A DNA stretch of 64,000 nt from Loigolactobacillus coryniformis subsp. coryniformis KCTC 3167 = DSM 20001 (GCF_002706425.1 NZ_CP017713.1:1674001-1738000); one strand, 5' to 3'; counted from the first letter of the stretch, positions 10,136-17,816 are shown. Notes: generated by a model from the letters alone, not told the origin. Made by a program: numbers and translations.

Positions 10136-10321
10136 ATAATATGCAATTAAGATCTAACTATGAATTTCGCTCGTGCTTACCATGACGTAATCACACTGCG
10201 ACTATAAATAATATGCTATCAATTAATGTATGCGTTGTCAACCCTATTTATCGCTTTTTGATCTACACCAATAAAAAAAGCCCCCAGCCAACGCCAGAAA
10301 CTCACCTAAAACACTCTTCAA

Positions 10322-10621
10322 TTATGACTCGACTCTCGGCGTTGAACAATGATCATCGTCAGATTGTTGGCACTGTGTCTGCTTCAAATAAGCGAAATAA
10401 CGTTCACGAACTAAGCGACGCCCACTAGCCGGGAGATCAGCGTAACAAACGGAAGCCCGATACAGATCACGATCACCCACAAATCTTTCAACCCGATACT
10501 CGGCCACCGCGGTGATCAATTTAGCGATCGCCGCCAGTGGATCTGTGTTATGCTGCGCGCATAAATAGTCGACCACGGTGTTGATTGCCAAGTAATCCAG
10601 TAATTCGTCATTTTCGTGCAT
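10322..10621 (-). CDS. Hypothetical protein
   Basis: 99 aa from the ATG at 10621, which has GGGGTGG nine bases upstream; 16 codons of open frame before it look untranslated. The family is not recognised. The N-terminus is acidic and probably helical (HENDELLDYLAINTVVDYLC), the middle is alanine-rich and helical, and a basic stretch RRLVRERYFAYLK follows. Three cysteines are scattered. No signal peptide or membrane segment. It stands alone between the licT leader and the immunity-like gene, all on the minus strand. I propose no function. Confidence 0.55.
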   Translation of the reverse strand: MHENDELLDYLAINTVVDYLCAQHNTDPLAAIAKLITAVAEYRVERFVGDRDLYRASVCYADLPASGRRLVRERYFAYLKQTQCQQSDDDHCSTPRVES

Positions 10622-10757
10622 ATTATTTTCCACCCCTTCCCACAAATTGCCGTAATTAATATAGCACATTAATTGGGTGGGTCAATAGAAAATTTGAAAT
10701 AACGGTTCCAAAATTACTGATTAGCCGCGAGTTTCATGAAAAAAGCGCTTATTTACT

Positions 10758-11063
10758 CTAAAACCAAACCGGCAGCAAAAAGGCCGCCGCAGCTGTCGCA
10801 TCATATTTGACGGCTTCACCTTTTAATTGTTGATGTAAGCGACCGACTGCCGGCGGGAAGTCTTGTTGGTGCGTCCAATAATATAAGGCGATCGTTTTGC
10901 ATAGTTTAGTTGCGGTCAATGCGTAGTCACCAGTTTTGTCCAATTCAGTCGCTGCTTTTAACAGCAACTGCCGCAATTCTGGCCGTGCTTTCACCGCCGC
11001 ATCGCCGTAGGCCGCACTGATCTGATCCAGCATCTGTTCCACCTTTTCCTGCCGCTTTTTCAT
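10758..11063 (-). CDS. Bacteriocin immunity-like protein (EntA_Immun type), orphan
   Basis: 101 aa. Length, predicted all-helical character and the pattern PELRQLLLKAATELDK...ALTATKLCKTIALYYW resemble enterocin A-type immunity proteins, which protect cells from class IIa bacteriocins by guarding the mannose PTS. Similarity is recognised from memory and is moderate. The start is supported by GGAGGG just upstream. No bacteriocin precursor, leader peptide with double glycine, or ABC exporter is nearby, so it is an orphan immunity gene. An insertion sequence begins 24 bp upstream of its ATG and separates it from its original upstream DNA. Confidence 0.5.
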   Translation of the reverse strand: MKKRQEKVEQMLDQISAAYGDAAVKARPELRQLLLKAATELDKTGDYALTATKLCKTIALYYWTHQQDFPPAVGRLHQQLKGEAVKYDATAAAAFLLPVWF

Positions 11064-11078
11064 TAAACTCCCTCCTCA

Positions 11079-11086
11079 CTGACCAA
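11079..11086. repeat. Target site duplication, left copy (CTGACCAA)
   Basis: 8-bp direct repeat bordering the left end of the insertion sequence; identical to 12883-12890. Confidence 0.85.
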
Positions 11087-12882
11087 GGTACTGTCAAACG
11101 TACCCGATTTTGTCTAGTTTTAATTATTGTTTCTAATGGTTTTGTATTATCTAAGTGAAATTAAAAAACACCCGGACCAATTCTTCTGTTATCCTTGGTG
11201 TGCAACCAACAAGAATTCCAAGAAAGAAGGAGATCCGAGTGCTTACACCATTATTAACTTATTTAGTCCAAATAATCAAGTTCCAACGTGCATTGATCAT
11301 CTTTTTGTTGGCCCAGCTGATTGATATTTTTGACCATTCGCGCTTGCCCAGCACCGATAAACCAACCTATAAACGCTTTAATCAATTTCAAGTTGACGAT
11401 AAATTACCAATTTTAGCAGCCGATATTGGTCCAGAATCACTTAATTATGAGCAACTGATCATTGACTACATGACCAAAACCGGCAAAGATCTAAAACCAA
11501 TTCGGCGCCGACAAGGCACCGTGATCACGTTCCAGAACCAACGTTGCCCACGCTGTAATGCCCCAAGCGACTATCTATACGCTAATAACGGTAAAGGTAA
11601 TCAGCTTAAGTGTAAGATCTGCGCTTTTAGCTTCCAAAATGGTGATGCGCAGAAGAAGAAAGCGGTGGTACTTCGTTGCCCATACTGCCAACATCGATTG
11701 GAAGCTCATCACCACCGTAGTAACTTCGATGTGTTACGTTGTCCTAATGACCAATGTTCATTTCGTTTAAAACAAATCAAGCAGTTATCCGTAGCTGAAG
11801 CCAAACAATTCAAGGAACAGCCATCTAGCTTCAAAGTACGCTACACTTTCCGTAACTTTAAATTCGATCTCAAAGGCTTAGCGGCTAGTTCGCCAGTTCA
11901 AGCCAAGGTCGATTTGAGTAAGATCCAAGCCAGCCCTGAGGTTTTAGGGCTTGCCCTGACCTATCACATTAACTATGGCCTGTCGGCCCGTCGTACCGCA
12001 GCCATCATGTACGACGTTCACGGCGTTAAGATCTCCCACCAAACCATTCACAACTACGAAGAGGCGGTAGCGACCGTTATTCGACCATTCTGGGCTAACT
12101 ATCCTTACGAACTTTCCAACCAATTAGTTGGTGATGAGACTTACGTCAAGGTCAAAGGTAAGTGGAACTATATCTTTTACTTTTACGACGCGGTTAAAAA
12201 GCTAATTCTAGCCGACTATATAACGCCCAACCGCACAACTGAATCAGCGGTCGTTGCCATCAATCAAGTCCTACAGAAGATGTCCGAACGTCCAGCCGAC
12301 CTACAGTTCGTAGTCGACGCCAATCCCATTTATCAAGTAGCACAACTTTATTTTGCTCAACAAGGGATCAATTTTAAAATCAAGCAAGTAGTAGGGTTGA
12401 CCAACAAAGATCCAATCAGTAAAGAGTATCGTTTCTTGAAACAAACAATTGAGCGTTTAAACCGTAGTTTTAAGGGCAATTATCGGTCGGCCACTGGTTT
12501 TAACTCACCAACCGGTTCAGCCAGTTATACCGCCTTATATTCAGCGGCTTATAACTTTTTACGCCCGCACGAAGCGCTAGATTATAAGGTGCCGGTACAC
12601 CTACCAGAGCTGGACAATAAACCGCGCATGTACGATAAATGGTTGGCCTTGATTGATCTAGCACAAAGCCAATTACCAACTGCATAAGCAAGCATTAGTT
12701 TAGGACTAGAATCAAACTTGTCTAAGCTGACTTTGTGTTGCCTCGAAACGGGCGATTGGCCGGATTAATACTGTGCGCGTACAGAACTAACCAACTAGAC
12801 CACTCAATCCTTAAGTCGATTTCTACAGTTGCATCTACACCACCTTCTGAACCACGGTTTTCATAGAACTTTTGACGTTACC
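11087..12882 (+). mobile_element. Insertion sequence, IS6-like ends, 1796 bp
   Basis: Imperfect terminal inverted repeats: GGTACTGTCAAACGT at 11087 and, read inward from 12882, GGTAACGTCAAAAGT. It is flanked by identical 8-bp duplications CTGACCAA, so both ends are certain and the insertion is recent. The element holds one transposase gene, a 152-bp left leader and about 195 non-coding bp at the right end. End sequence and 8-bp duplication fit the IS6 family, but the element is about twice the usual size. Confidence 0.85.
11239..12687 (+). CDS. DDE transposase with N-terminal zinc-ribbon region
   Basis: 482 aa from a GTG at 11239 with AAGGAG six bases upstream; the ATG at 11155 lies in the IS leader. 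The N-terminal half has paired cysteines (CPRCNAPSDYL, LKCKIC; then CPYCQHRL, RCPNDQC) that would bind zinc. The C-terminal catalytic core has D in VGDETYVKVKG, D in FVVDANPIY and E in KQTIERLNRSFKG, a DDE triad. The core resembles IS6/IS26-type enzymes but with a long N-terminal extension. The gene appears intact. It could be classed in a neighbouring DDE family; a database search would decide. Confidence 0.85.
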   Translation: MLTPLLTYLVQIIKFQRALIIFLLAQLIDIFDHSRLPSTDKPTYKRFNQFQVDDKLPILAADIGPESLNYEQLIIDYMTKTGKDLKPIRRRQGTVITFQNQRCPRCNAPSDYLYANNGKGNQLKCKICAFSFQNGDAQKKKAVVLRCPYCQHRLEAHHHRSNFDVLRCPNDQCSFRLKQIKQLSVAEAKQFKEQPSSFKVRYTFRNFKFDLKGLAASSPVQAKVDLSKIQASPEVLGLALTYHINYGLSARRTAAIMYDVHGVKISHQTIHNYEEAVATVIRPFWANYPYELSNQLVGDETYVKVKGKWNYIFYFYDAVKKLILADYITPNRTTESAVVAINQVLQKMSERPADLQFVVDANPIYQVAQLYFAQQGINFKIKQVVGLTNKDPISKEYRFLKQTIERLNRSFKGNYRSATGFNSPTGSASYTALYSAAYNFLRPHEALDYKVPVHLPELDNKPRMYDKWLALIDLAQSQLPTA

Positions 12883-12890
12883 CTGACCAA
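12883..12890. repeat. Target site duplication, right copy (CTGACCAA)
   Basis: 8-bp direct repeat at the right IS border, identical to 11079-11086. Immediately after it AGTATA reads TATACT on the minus strand, a possible -10 of the displaced immunity-gene promoter. Confidence 0.85.
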
Positions 12891-12900
12891 AGTATAACAC

Positions 12901-12929
12901 ACCCCGCTAGGTAGCTGCCATAGCGGGGT
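12901..12929 (-). terminator. Hairpin downstream of the ferritin-like gene
   Basis: ACCCCGCTA (12901-12909) pairs with TAGCGGGGT (12921-12929). The following minus-strand sequence is only moderately T-rich (GTGTTATACTTT), so termination may be partial. Confidence 0.6.
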
Positions 12930-12937
12930 GCACAAGT

Positions 12938-13396
12938 CTACAACATTTTAGTCAAATAATTTTGCTGGCCGATCAATGTGATCAGATCAAGTTGTTGTTG
13001 CGTCCAATTCAAATCTTCCACTTCGTCTTCAATGTAAGCTTTGACCAAGTCATAACTGGTGATATCCAACAGTTGATGATCCAATAGCGGCGTCAATGCG
13101 GCGATGCCTTTTTGTGAAATGTCCGCTTCGGCTTGCATATAAGCCTTGATGTCGGTGAATACCTGCTGTGCGGGTTGGGCTTCGTGTTGCAACTGCCCAT
13201 CCAGATCCAGGATCCGCGCCATAAATTGGCCGGCAAAATCACGTTCTTCGGTGGCGTGACCTGTGTATTTATCGCTTAACTTAGTAAAACCTTGACTGGC
13301 AAAAATCTGCGCCGCAATACCACGGTGCGTGGCTTGTCCCGTTGCACCTGTTGCTAATGTTTGTAGCGTTGCGACCACTTTTTCTGTTTGGCTCAT
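12938..13396 (-). CDS. Ferritin-like / Dps-like protein
   Basis: 152 aa, the usual Dps/bacterioferritin size, predicted to be a four-helix bundle. The segment HATEERDFAGQFMARILDLDG (about 47-67) has the H..EE..FA..F pattern of ferritin-like iron ligands, and EDEVEDLNWTQQQLDLI near the C-terminus matches the fourth helix. Such proteins oxidise and store iron and protect DNA from peroxide. AGGAG precedes the ATG at 13396. It is monocistronic with its own hairpin. Whether it is a DNA-binding Dps or a mini-bacterioferritin cannot be told here. The IS lies directly downstream. Confidence 0.65.
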   Translation of the reverse strand: MSQTEKVVATLQTLATGATGQATHRGIAAQIFASQGFTKLSDKYTGHATEERDFAGQFMARILDLDGQLQHEAQPAQQVFTDIKAYMQAEADISQKGIAALTPLLDHQLLDITSYDLVKAYIEDEVEDLNWTQQQLDLITLIGQQNYLTKML

Positions 13397-13481
13397 TTTA
13401 CCGCTCCTATCTTTTTAGTCTTCCCAAAAATTCTAGCAGTTGCGCCAAGAAAGCGCAGCCAAAGTTGCCCAGCAAAATAAC

Positions 13482-13510
13482 TTGCCAAATTCATCAGTTT
13501 GTATTATAGT
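13482..13510 (+). promoter_or_regulatory. Promoter of the gntR-ABC operon
   Basis: -35 TTGCCA (13482-13487), 17-bp spacer, -10 TATAGT (13505-13510). The -10 is overlapped by the dyad operator. The leader to the GntR start is about 160 bp and contains the short copy of the palindromic repeat. Confidence 0.65.
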
Positions 13511-13533
13511 GTAATAGAAAGCTAATACACTAT
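13506..13533. promoter_or_regulatory. Dyad operator, likely GntR (YtrA-type) autoregulation
   Basis: ATAGTGTAATAG, 4-bp centre, CTAATACACTAT: 12-bp arms with 11 of 12 complementary positions. It overlaps the -10 of the gntR promoter. YtrA-subfamily regulators are known to bind AT-rich dyads of this kind and repress their own ABC operon; binding here is inferred. Confidence 0.75.
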
Positions 13534-13584
13534 TAACGTATTAAACTAGATCAGGTTTAGTAAATTGTTCGGTTAGTTTTTAAC

Positions 13585-13654
13585 GTGATTGAAAAAGCAG
13601 CTACTTCCGCGCCACTAGGCTGATACGCAGAAGCTAACCGCTTGTCCAAATACA
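13585..13654. repeat. Palindromic dispersed element, internally deleted copy
   Basis: About 70 bp in the gntR leader. It shares GTGATTGAAAAAGCAG at the left, then GCGCC, CTAGGCT and CTAACCGCTT at the right with the 112-bp copy at 7111-7222, and lacks that copy's centre. It lies just before the gntR ribosome-binding site. Confidence 0.5.
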
Positions 13655-13674
13655 CACGACTAAGGAGGGTCAAC

Positions 13675-14049
13675 ATGCAATTCGATGATAAAGTGCCAAT
13701 CTATTATCAAATCAAGCAATATATTTACCGTGAGCTGATCGTGGAACACCTACGCGCCGGCGATAAATTACCAGCGATCCGCGAATTAGCGGTCACACTG
13801 ACCGTCAACGTCAACACGATCCAGCGCGCCCTCAGCGAACTGATCAGTGAAGGGGTGATCATCTCCCAGCGTGGCAAAGGTAATTTTGTCACCACGGACC
13901 TCAAAATCTTGGTGGCATTAAAGCAACGGGTCCTGACCGCCGAATTCAGTGAGCTTTACGATCATCTCACGGCGCTGAACATTAGCCCGACTGAGATGGT
14001 CCAGTACCTGGAAGACTACATTGCCCAACGAAAGGATGACGCAAAATGA
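13675..14049 (+). CDS. GntR-family regulator, YtrA subfamily
   Basis: 124 aa; the start at 13675 has AAGGAGGG seven bases upstream, while an earlier in-frame codon at 13642 has none. The N-terminal winged helix-turn-helix (about 8-75) contains PIYYQIKQYIYRELI, LPAIRELA and NVNTIQRALSELISEG, typical of GntR. The short C-terminal tail (about 45 aa) lacks an effector domain, as in YtrA-type repressors of ABC transporters. The gene overlaps the ATPase gene by 4 bp (ATGA), so the operon is coupled. It probably represses its own promoter at the dyad upstream, in response to a cell-envelope or antimicrobial signal. Confidence 0.85.
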   Translation: MQFDDKVPIYYQIKQYIYRELIVEHLRAGDKLPAIRELAVTLTVNVNTIQRALSELISEGVIISQRGKGNFVTTDLKILVALKQRVLTAEFSELYDHLTALNISPTEMVQYLEDYIAQRKDDAK

Positions 14050-14759
14050 CTGACGTTTTAAATATCCAAAATGTAACTTATAAACTAAATCTCGCTAGTA
14101 TTCTTGATGGCGTGACCTGCGTAGTACCTGAAGGCAAGATCGTCGGCCTGCTCGGCGCAAACGGTGCCGGTAAAACGACCCTGATGCGCTTGATCAGCGG
14201 CGTGGCCAAAGGTTATCACGGTGAGATCACCGTCAACGGCGCCACCGCCGCCGCCCAACGGAAACAATTTGTCAGCTTTAGCCACCAACTAGATGGCGTC
14301 AGCGACCGTGCCCGTTTGGACAAAATCGTCCGCGACTACCGCGTCTTGTACCCTGATTTTGCCAATGATGAATTCGAACAACTGGCCGCTTTTCTTGAAT
14401 TGGACCTAACCAAGCGCCTCAACCAGTTATCCAAAGGTAACCGCAAGAAAATGATCGTTGCTCTGACCTTGTCCCGCCAAGTGCCACTATACCTACTAGA
14501 CGAACCGTTTGACGGTATCGATGGCATGAGCCGCAAAAAGATCATCGCCAGTATTTTAAAGTGGAAGCCAGACGCAGCCACGATCCTGATCAGCGACCAC
14601 CATGTCGACGACATCGCCAACCTGCTGGACAGCGTGATCGTGCTCAAAGACCAACGCGTGGCTGCCAGTGAACAAGCCGATACCATCCGCGAAAAATACG
14701 GCCAAAGCATCGAAGACTATTACGAAACTATTTATACCGGAGGCGAGCAACATGACTAA
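14046..14759 (+). CDS. ABC transporter ATP-binding protein
   Basis: 237 aa with all ABC motifs: Walker A GANGAGKTT (about 36-44), signature LSKGNRKKM (about 130-138), Walker B LYLLDEPFDGID (about 151-162) and the switch histidine in ISDHHVDD. It belongs to the single-domain ATPases that pair with a separate permease for export or resistance. It overlaps gntR by 4 bp and the permease start by 8 bp. The substrate is unknown. The GntR-ATPase-permease layout suggests a stress- or antibiotic-inducible exporter. Confidence 0.9.
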   Translation: MTDVLNIQNVTYKLNLASILDGVTCVVPEGKIVGLLGANGAGKTTLMRLISGVAKGYHGEITVNGATAAAQRKQFVSFSHQLDGVSDRARLDKIVRDYRVLYPDFANDEFEQLAAFLELDLTKRLNQLSKGNRKKMIVALTLSRQVPLYLLDEPFDGIDGMSRKKIIASILKWKPDAATILISDHHVDDIANLLDSVIVLKDQRVAASEQADTIREKYGQSIEDYYETIYTGGEQHD

Positions 14760-15498
14760 ATTCTGGCCACTTGGCAGCACCTTATTCAAAAAGAAAAGCA
14801 ACAGCGTTCACCTGATCGTCGGCCTACAACTGATCGCTGTGGTGATCACGGTCATCATGGCACTATGGAAACAACAATATGACAGTACGATCTTGTTAGG
14901 CAGCCTTTTAGGCTACGGCTTTTTCGGCGGCATGATCCTATTTATCTTATTGGCACGCCACACCGAACAAGTTTGGACCAACAATTTTTATCGTCTACTA
15001 CCGACCACCGACCTGCAGTTGTACGTGGCTAATCTAGTGTCTACGTTATTAGGCTACGTTTACTTTATCGTGATCGAAGCAATTCTTAGTGGCCTCGCGC
15101 TATTGACCGTACCTAACGTCAGCATCCCCAGTGACAGTTACCGCTACGCTGGGTCCGGCATGCTCGCCTTTTTTGCCCTAGTATTGTACGGCTGGGTCTT
15201 CATCAGCTTAGTTCATCTGATTGGCCGCACCATCAGCAGTTGGCTACCAGAAATGCGTTCAAAATTCGTTTACTTCCTATTTTATGTGATCGTTGGTGTG
15301 ATCTTGATCCGCATTTTAAACACCGTCGGCGACTTGTTGGGTAAACTGATCGCGCCACTAGTTACCGGTCAACTCGATCCCGATGTCCTCCCTGGGACCT
15401 TAGCCTTTAGCGGTGCGCTAGCCGTGATCATTCTGATTTTTTCAGCGATCAATATCTACCTCTTAAAATACCGCGTTGAAACCAAGCAAACAGCGTAA
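14752..15498 (+). CDS. ABC transporter permease
   Basis: 248 aa from the ATG at 14752, with GGAGG eight bases upstream; a longer in-frame start at 14668 would lie deep in the ATPase gene. About six hydrophobic segments: roughly 21-40, 49-67, 94-120, 136-160, 176-198 and 217-238. No conserved motif beyond ABC-2-type membrane architecture. It is the last gene of the operon and is followed by a hairpin terminator six bases after the stop. It is the membrane partner of the preceding ATPase. Confidence 0.8.
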   Translation: MTKFWPLGSTLFKKKSNSVHLIVGLQLIAVVITVIMALWKQQYDSTILLGSLLGYGFFGGMILFILLARHTEQVWTNNFYRLLPTTDLQLYVANLVSTLLGYVYFIVIEAILSGLALLTVPNVSIPSDSYRYAGSGMLAFFALVLYGWVFISLVHLIGRTISSWLPEMRSKFVYFLFYVIVGVILIRILNTVGDLLGKLIAPLVTGQLDPDVLPGTLAFSGALAVIILIFSAINIYLLKYRVETKQTA

Positions 15499-15503
15499 AC
15501 CAC

Positions 15504-15537
15504 AAGGAGTTGTGACAGCAATTATGTCCAGCTCCTT
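15504..15537 (+). terminator. Terminator of the gntR-ABC operon (TGACA...TGTC hairpin type)
   Basis: AAGGAGTTG pairs with CAGCTCCTT (one G-U), with an inner GACA/TGTC stem, followed by CTTTG. It is nearly the same hairpin as the one at the end of csbD (21937-21980). Confidence 0.7.
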
Positions 15538-15602
15538 CTTTGTATGGTCCAACTTGCCACAAAAAAAAGATGCGCCCCTAACTGGCACATCCCCTTACTT
15601 TT

Positions 15603-15890
15603 CTAGCCCGCTAACGCTAAAGAATGAAATTGGTGTAACAACTGATAAGTTGCTTGGTAAGCCTCGCAACCATCGGCGGGAACCTCATAATTATTGGTGA
15701 CGGCTGCTAATTGCGTTAATTCAGGTGTGAGATCAGCATTGGCAGTCGTCGCCACTTTTTCTTGCATCGTGACAAATAAATCACGCACGACCGCTAGTTC
15801 CGGATGATGAGCGCCATGGACTTTTAAGATCTGGCTCGTATAGAAATTTAACTTAGCAAATTCAGCGTCGATAAAAGTTTGTGTGGTCAT
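15603..15890 (-). CDS. Short hemerythrin/Ric-like protein
   Basis: 95 aa. The segment KVHGAHHPELAVVRDLF (about 23-39) is typical of the Ric/ScdA iron-sulfur-cluster repair family, where the histidines bind a di-iron centre, and PADGCEAYQATYQLLHQF (about 71-88) matches the next conserved block. The usual final part with DLH.HI..EN is absent, since the protein stops at ALAG. Short forms of this type exist in lactobacilli as far as I recall, so truncation is not proven. AAGGAAG precedes the ATG. Proposed role is repair of oxidised iron-sulfur or di-iron centres; it sits near a HesB-type gene. Confidence 0.5.
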   Translation of the reverse strand: MTTQTFIDAEFAKLNFYTSQILKVHGAHHPELAVVRDLFVTMQEKVATTANADLTPELTQLAAVTNNYEVPADGCEAYQATYQLLHQFHSLALAG

Positions 15891-15970
15891 AATGGCTTCC
15901 TTCTTTCATTTGATAGCCTTAGCATACCGGAAACCACCCTAACAAAACTTAACCGCGGTCAAGTTTTAGC

Positions 15971-16018
15971 TAAAAAAAGCGGCGTGACATAATGGATTTA
16001 TGCCGCACCGCTTTTTTT
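15971..16018. terminator. Long bidirectional hairpin, HesB gene terminator
   Basis: About 20-bp stem: AAAAAAAGCGG at 15972 and its partner CCGCTTTTTTT near 16018, with TGACATAA / TTATGCC close to the loop and two mismatches. T-runs on both sides. It ends the tetR-hesB transcript and has the same TGACATAAT core as two other terminators. Confidence 0.75.
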
Positions 16019-16071
16019 GTACTTGCGAACGATCGATTCAAACCGTACGTCACCAGTCACCCGCTATTAAA

Positions 16072-16476
16072 TTAGCAAATCTTGCCACCTAAAGCTTGCA
16101 TTTCAGCCTTCAGTGCTTGTTCGTCTGCAGTTGGCGCCACATAATCAGCCACGCTAACGGCACCATCCAAAACACCACTGTCATCAGTTAATTTCAACAA
16201 GCCGTTGTTATAGTCCAAAGCCAAACCGCTGCCTAGGAAAGCCATTTCTGGTGTTGCACTGGTCAAATTCAACCCTGCTTTATTGTCCAAGACAACATCG
16301 TATTCTGCATCCGCCTGATCAGCGATAACTAATTGGAACTTATTGCCGATCGCACATGAACCACCTAATTTGGAAAACTTATTAGAACCGTCGTCTAGCG
16401 CTAAAAAAACGTGCTTGCCGGCGGGAATTTTATTTGCTAAATAAGTTGCTGCCGCTGCTTTAATATTAATGTTCAT
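16072..16476 (-). CDS. HesB-like iron-sulfur cluster biosynthesis family protein
   Basis: 134 aa. It has the fold-type sequence of the HesB/YadR branch found in lactobacilli: a short N-terminal helix, HVFLALDDGSNKFSKLGGSCAIG (about 22-44), a beta-rich middle with YDVVLDN and LTSATPEM, and a terminal GGKIC. Only two cysteines remain (C41 and C134), unlike classical A-type carriers with CXnCGC. AAGGAG precedes the ATG. It follows the TetR gene after 12 bp and shares its terminator. A role in metal or iron-sulfur handling is family knowledge, not shown here. Confidence 0.65.
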   Translation of the reverse strand: MNINIKAAAATYLANKIPAGKHVFLALDDGSNKFSKLGGSCAIGNKFQLVIADQADAEYDVVLDNKAGLNLTSATPEMAFLGSGLALDYNNGLLKLTDDSGVLDGAVSVADYVAPTADEQALKAEMQALGGKIC

Positions 16477-16488
16477 TATAATCGCTCC

Positions 16489-17067
16489 TTATCGAGATGC
16501 TTCAAGTTGTAAAACCGACTGCCGTAAATAATTAACGGCCTGTTCCAATGGCGCAATATCTTGGTGTACTTTGATCAACAAGATCGCCCCTTGTAATGTG
16601 GCGATGATCGTTTGTGCTTTGACCTGTGCTTCCTTGGCGGCAATCACTGGCGTTAATTGTTGTAATTTAACCGCCAATGCCGTTGTCCATGCCGTCATCA
16701 ATTGATCTAGCAAAACACGAAAATCTTCATCCTTAGTCGACATTTCGCTGATCACCTTCCCGATCGGACAGCCATAATGCTCATCCTGCTGGCGATGAAA
16801 ATCCAACACCCAAGCCAACATCGCTGTCAACGCCGGTGCCGTCGGCTGATCAGCCGCCAAAATACCGTGGACCAATTGCTGATCCCATTCGGCGACGATC
16901 TGCTGCAAAACGGCTAAGCCAATGTCTTTTTTCGACTTAAAATAATAATATAATTGGCCTTTACCGACCGCGGCCGCCGCCATAATGTCACTGATCGAGG
17001 TCGCTTCATAACCATTTTGGTAAATCAATTGCCGCGCTGCTGTAATAATTTTTGCCTTACTGTCCAT
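16489..17067 (-). CDS. TetR/AcrR-family regulator
   Basis: 192 aa. N-terminal TetR helix-turn-helix (about 1-50): AARQLIYQNGYEATSISDIMAAAAVGKGQLYYYFKSK in family order (shown here in parts: YEATSISDI, GQLYYYF). The C-terminal ligand domain (about 70-192) includes HYGCPIGKV, a motif of the YxaF/LmrA-like subgroup. It is the first gene of a two-gene unit with the HesB-like gene. A palindrome TACCAGTTGGTA lies in its promoter region and is a likely autoregulatory operator. The ligand is unknown. Confidence 0.88.
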   Translation of the reverse strand: MDSKAKIITAARQLIYQNGYEATSISDIMAAAAVGKGQLYYYFKSKKDIGLAVLQQIVAEWDQQLVHGILAADQPTAPALTAMLAWVLDFHRQQDEHYGCPIGKVISEMSTKDEDFRVLLDQLMTAWTTALAVKLQQLTPVIAAKEAQVKAQTIIATLQGAILLIKVHQDIAPLEQAVNYLRQSVLQLEASR

Positions 17068-17103
17068 TTACATCAGCCTCAAAATTTATTTAAAATAAAA
17101 ACC

Positions 17104-17115
17104 TACCAGTTGGTA
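17104..17115. promoter_or_regulatory. Putative TetR operator
   Basis: TACCAGTTGGTA has inverted arms TACCA/TGGTA with a 2-bp centre. On the minus strand it lies just after TTGTAC, a possible -35 of tetR, so a bound repressor would block the promoter. Confidence 0.5.
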
Positions 17116-17344
17116 CAATTAATAGTTTAGCACTTCGCTGAATTTAAGCAAGTGTTTAGCTCACAATTAAGTTGTATGCAATTAAAAGCATTTTTTTAAG
17201 AAACTACCCGCCACTCTAGGTCACCACCAACTGCTTGCAATAAGCGCCGTAACCGCGGCAAACTAACTTCAACTAACTGCAATTTTCATAAACGCCACAC
17301 CTTCCCGTACTTTATGCGACCAAGCACAATTCCAGTATAAACTA

Positions 17345-17372
17345 AAAAGCCGCCCATTTCTGGACGACTTTT
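17345..17372 (-). terminator. rplS operon terminator
   Basis: On the minus strand AAAAGTCGTCCA pairs with TGGGCGGCTTTT (two G-U pairs), 4-base loop, then T-rich sequence. It starts 12 bases after the rplS stop. Confidence 0.8.
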
Positions 17373-17383
17373 GTAAATAAAGC

Positions 17384-17731
17384 CTAGCGACGGATTTCTT
17401 TGATCCGAGCTGCTTTACCATGCAATGCACGTAAGTAGTACAATTTAGCACGACGTACCTTACCAAAGCGAATAACTTCGATTTTGGCAACACGTGGTGT
17501 GTGGATTGGGAATGTCCGTTCAACGCCGACACCGTTACTTACTTTGCGAACCGTGTAAGTTTCGCTGATGCCTTCGCCGCGACGTTTGATAACAACGCCT
17601 TCGAACAACTGGATACGTTCGCGAGTGCCTTCAACGACACGAGCGTGAACACGTACTGTATCACCAGGACGAAATGCTGGGATATCAGAACGTAATTGTT
17701 CTTTAGTGATTTCTGCAATTAATGGATTCAT
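17384..17731 (-). CDS. rplS: Ribosomal protein L19
   Basis: 115 aa, the standard bacterial length. Family stretches are [43 protein letters not shown] (in two parts around residues 45-70) and the basic tail [22 protein letters not shown]. It sits at the 30S-50S interface of the large subunit. AAGGAG precedes the ATG. It has its own promoter (TTTACA-17-TAAAAT at 17817-17845) and a structured leader in addition to lying downstream of trmD. Confidence 0.97.
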   Translation of the reverse strand: MNPLIAEITKEQLRSDIPAFRPGDTVRVHARVVEGTRERIQLFEGVVIKRRGEGISETYTVRKVSNGVGVERTFPIHTPRVAKIEVIRFGKVRRAKLYYLRALHGKAARIKEIRR

Positions 17732-17812
17732 GAAAATTTCTCCTTTTCTACAGACACTCTTGCCGCAACCGCAGCAGCGGAATATCGTGATCAGTGACTC
17801 TTCATCACAAAG
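17732..17812 (-). ncRNA. Putative L19 leader (autoregulatory 5' UTR)
   Basis: About 80 nt between the mapped promoter and rplS. The minus-strand RNA contains a GC-rich CCGC...GCGG hairpin followed by GTTGCGGCAAGAG before AAGGAG. L19 leader RNAs are known upstream of rplS in Firmicutes; assignment is by position and structure only. Confidence 0.45.
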
Positions 17813-17816
17813 TTAA

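Larger units (their letters stand above)
17068..17383. other. 316-bp intergenic stretch between tetR and rplS
   Basis: Contains the tetR promoter/operator region near 17100, about 200 bp in which I see no gene or strong structure, and the rplS terminator at 17345-17372. A frame at 17269-17532 here is a shadow of rplS. Confidence 0.5.

Noticed and set aside
15476-15700. Plus-strand frame after the ABC permease
   Set aside because: It runs through a terminator and antisense to the Ric-like gene.
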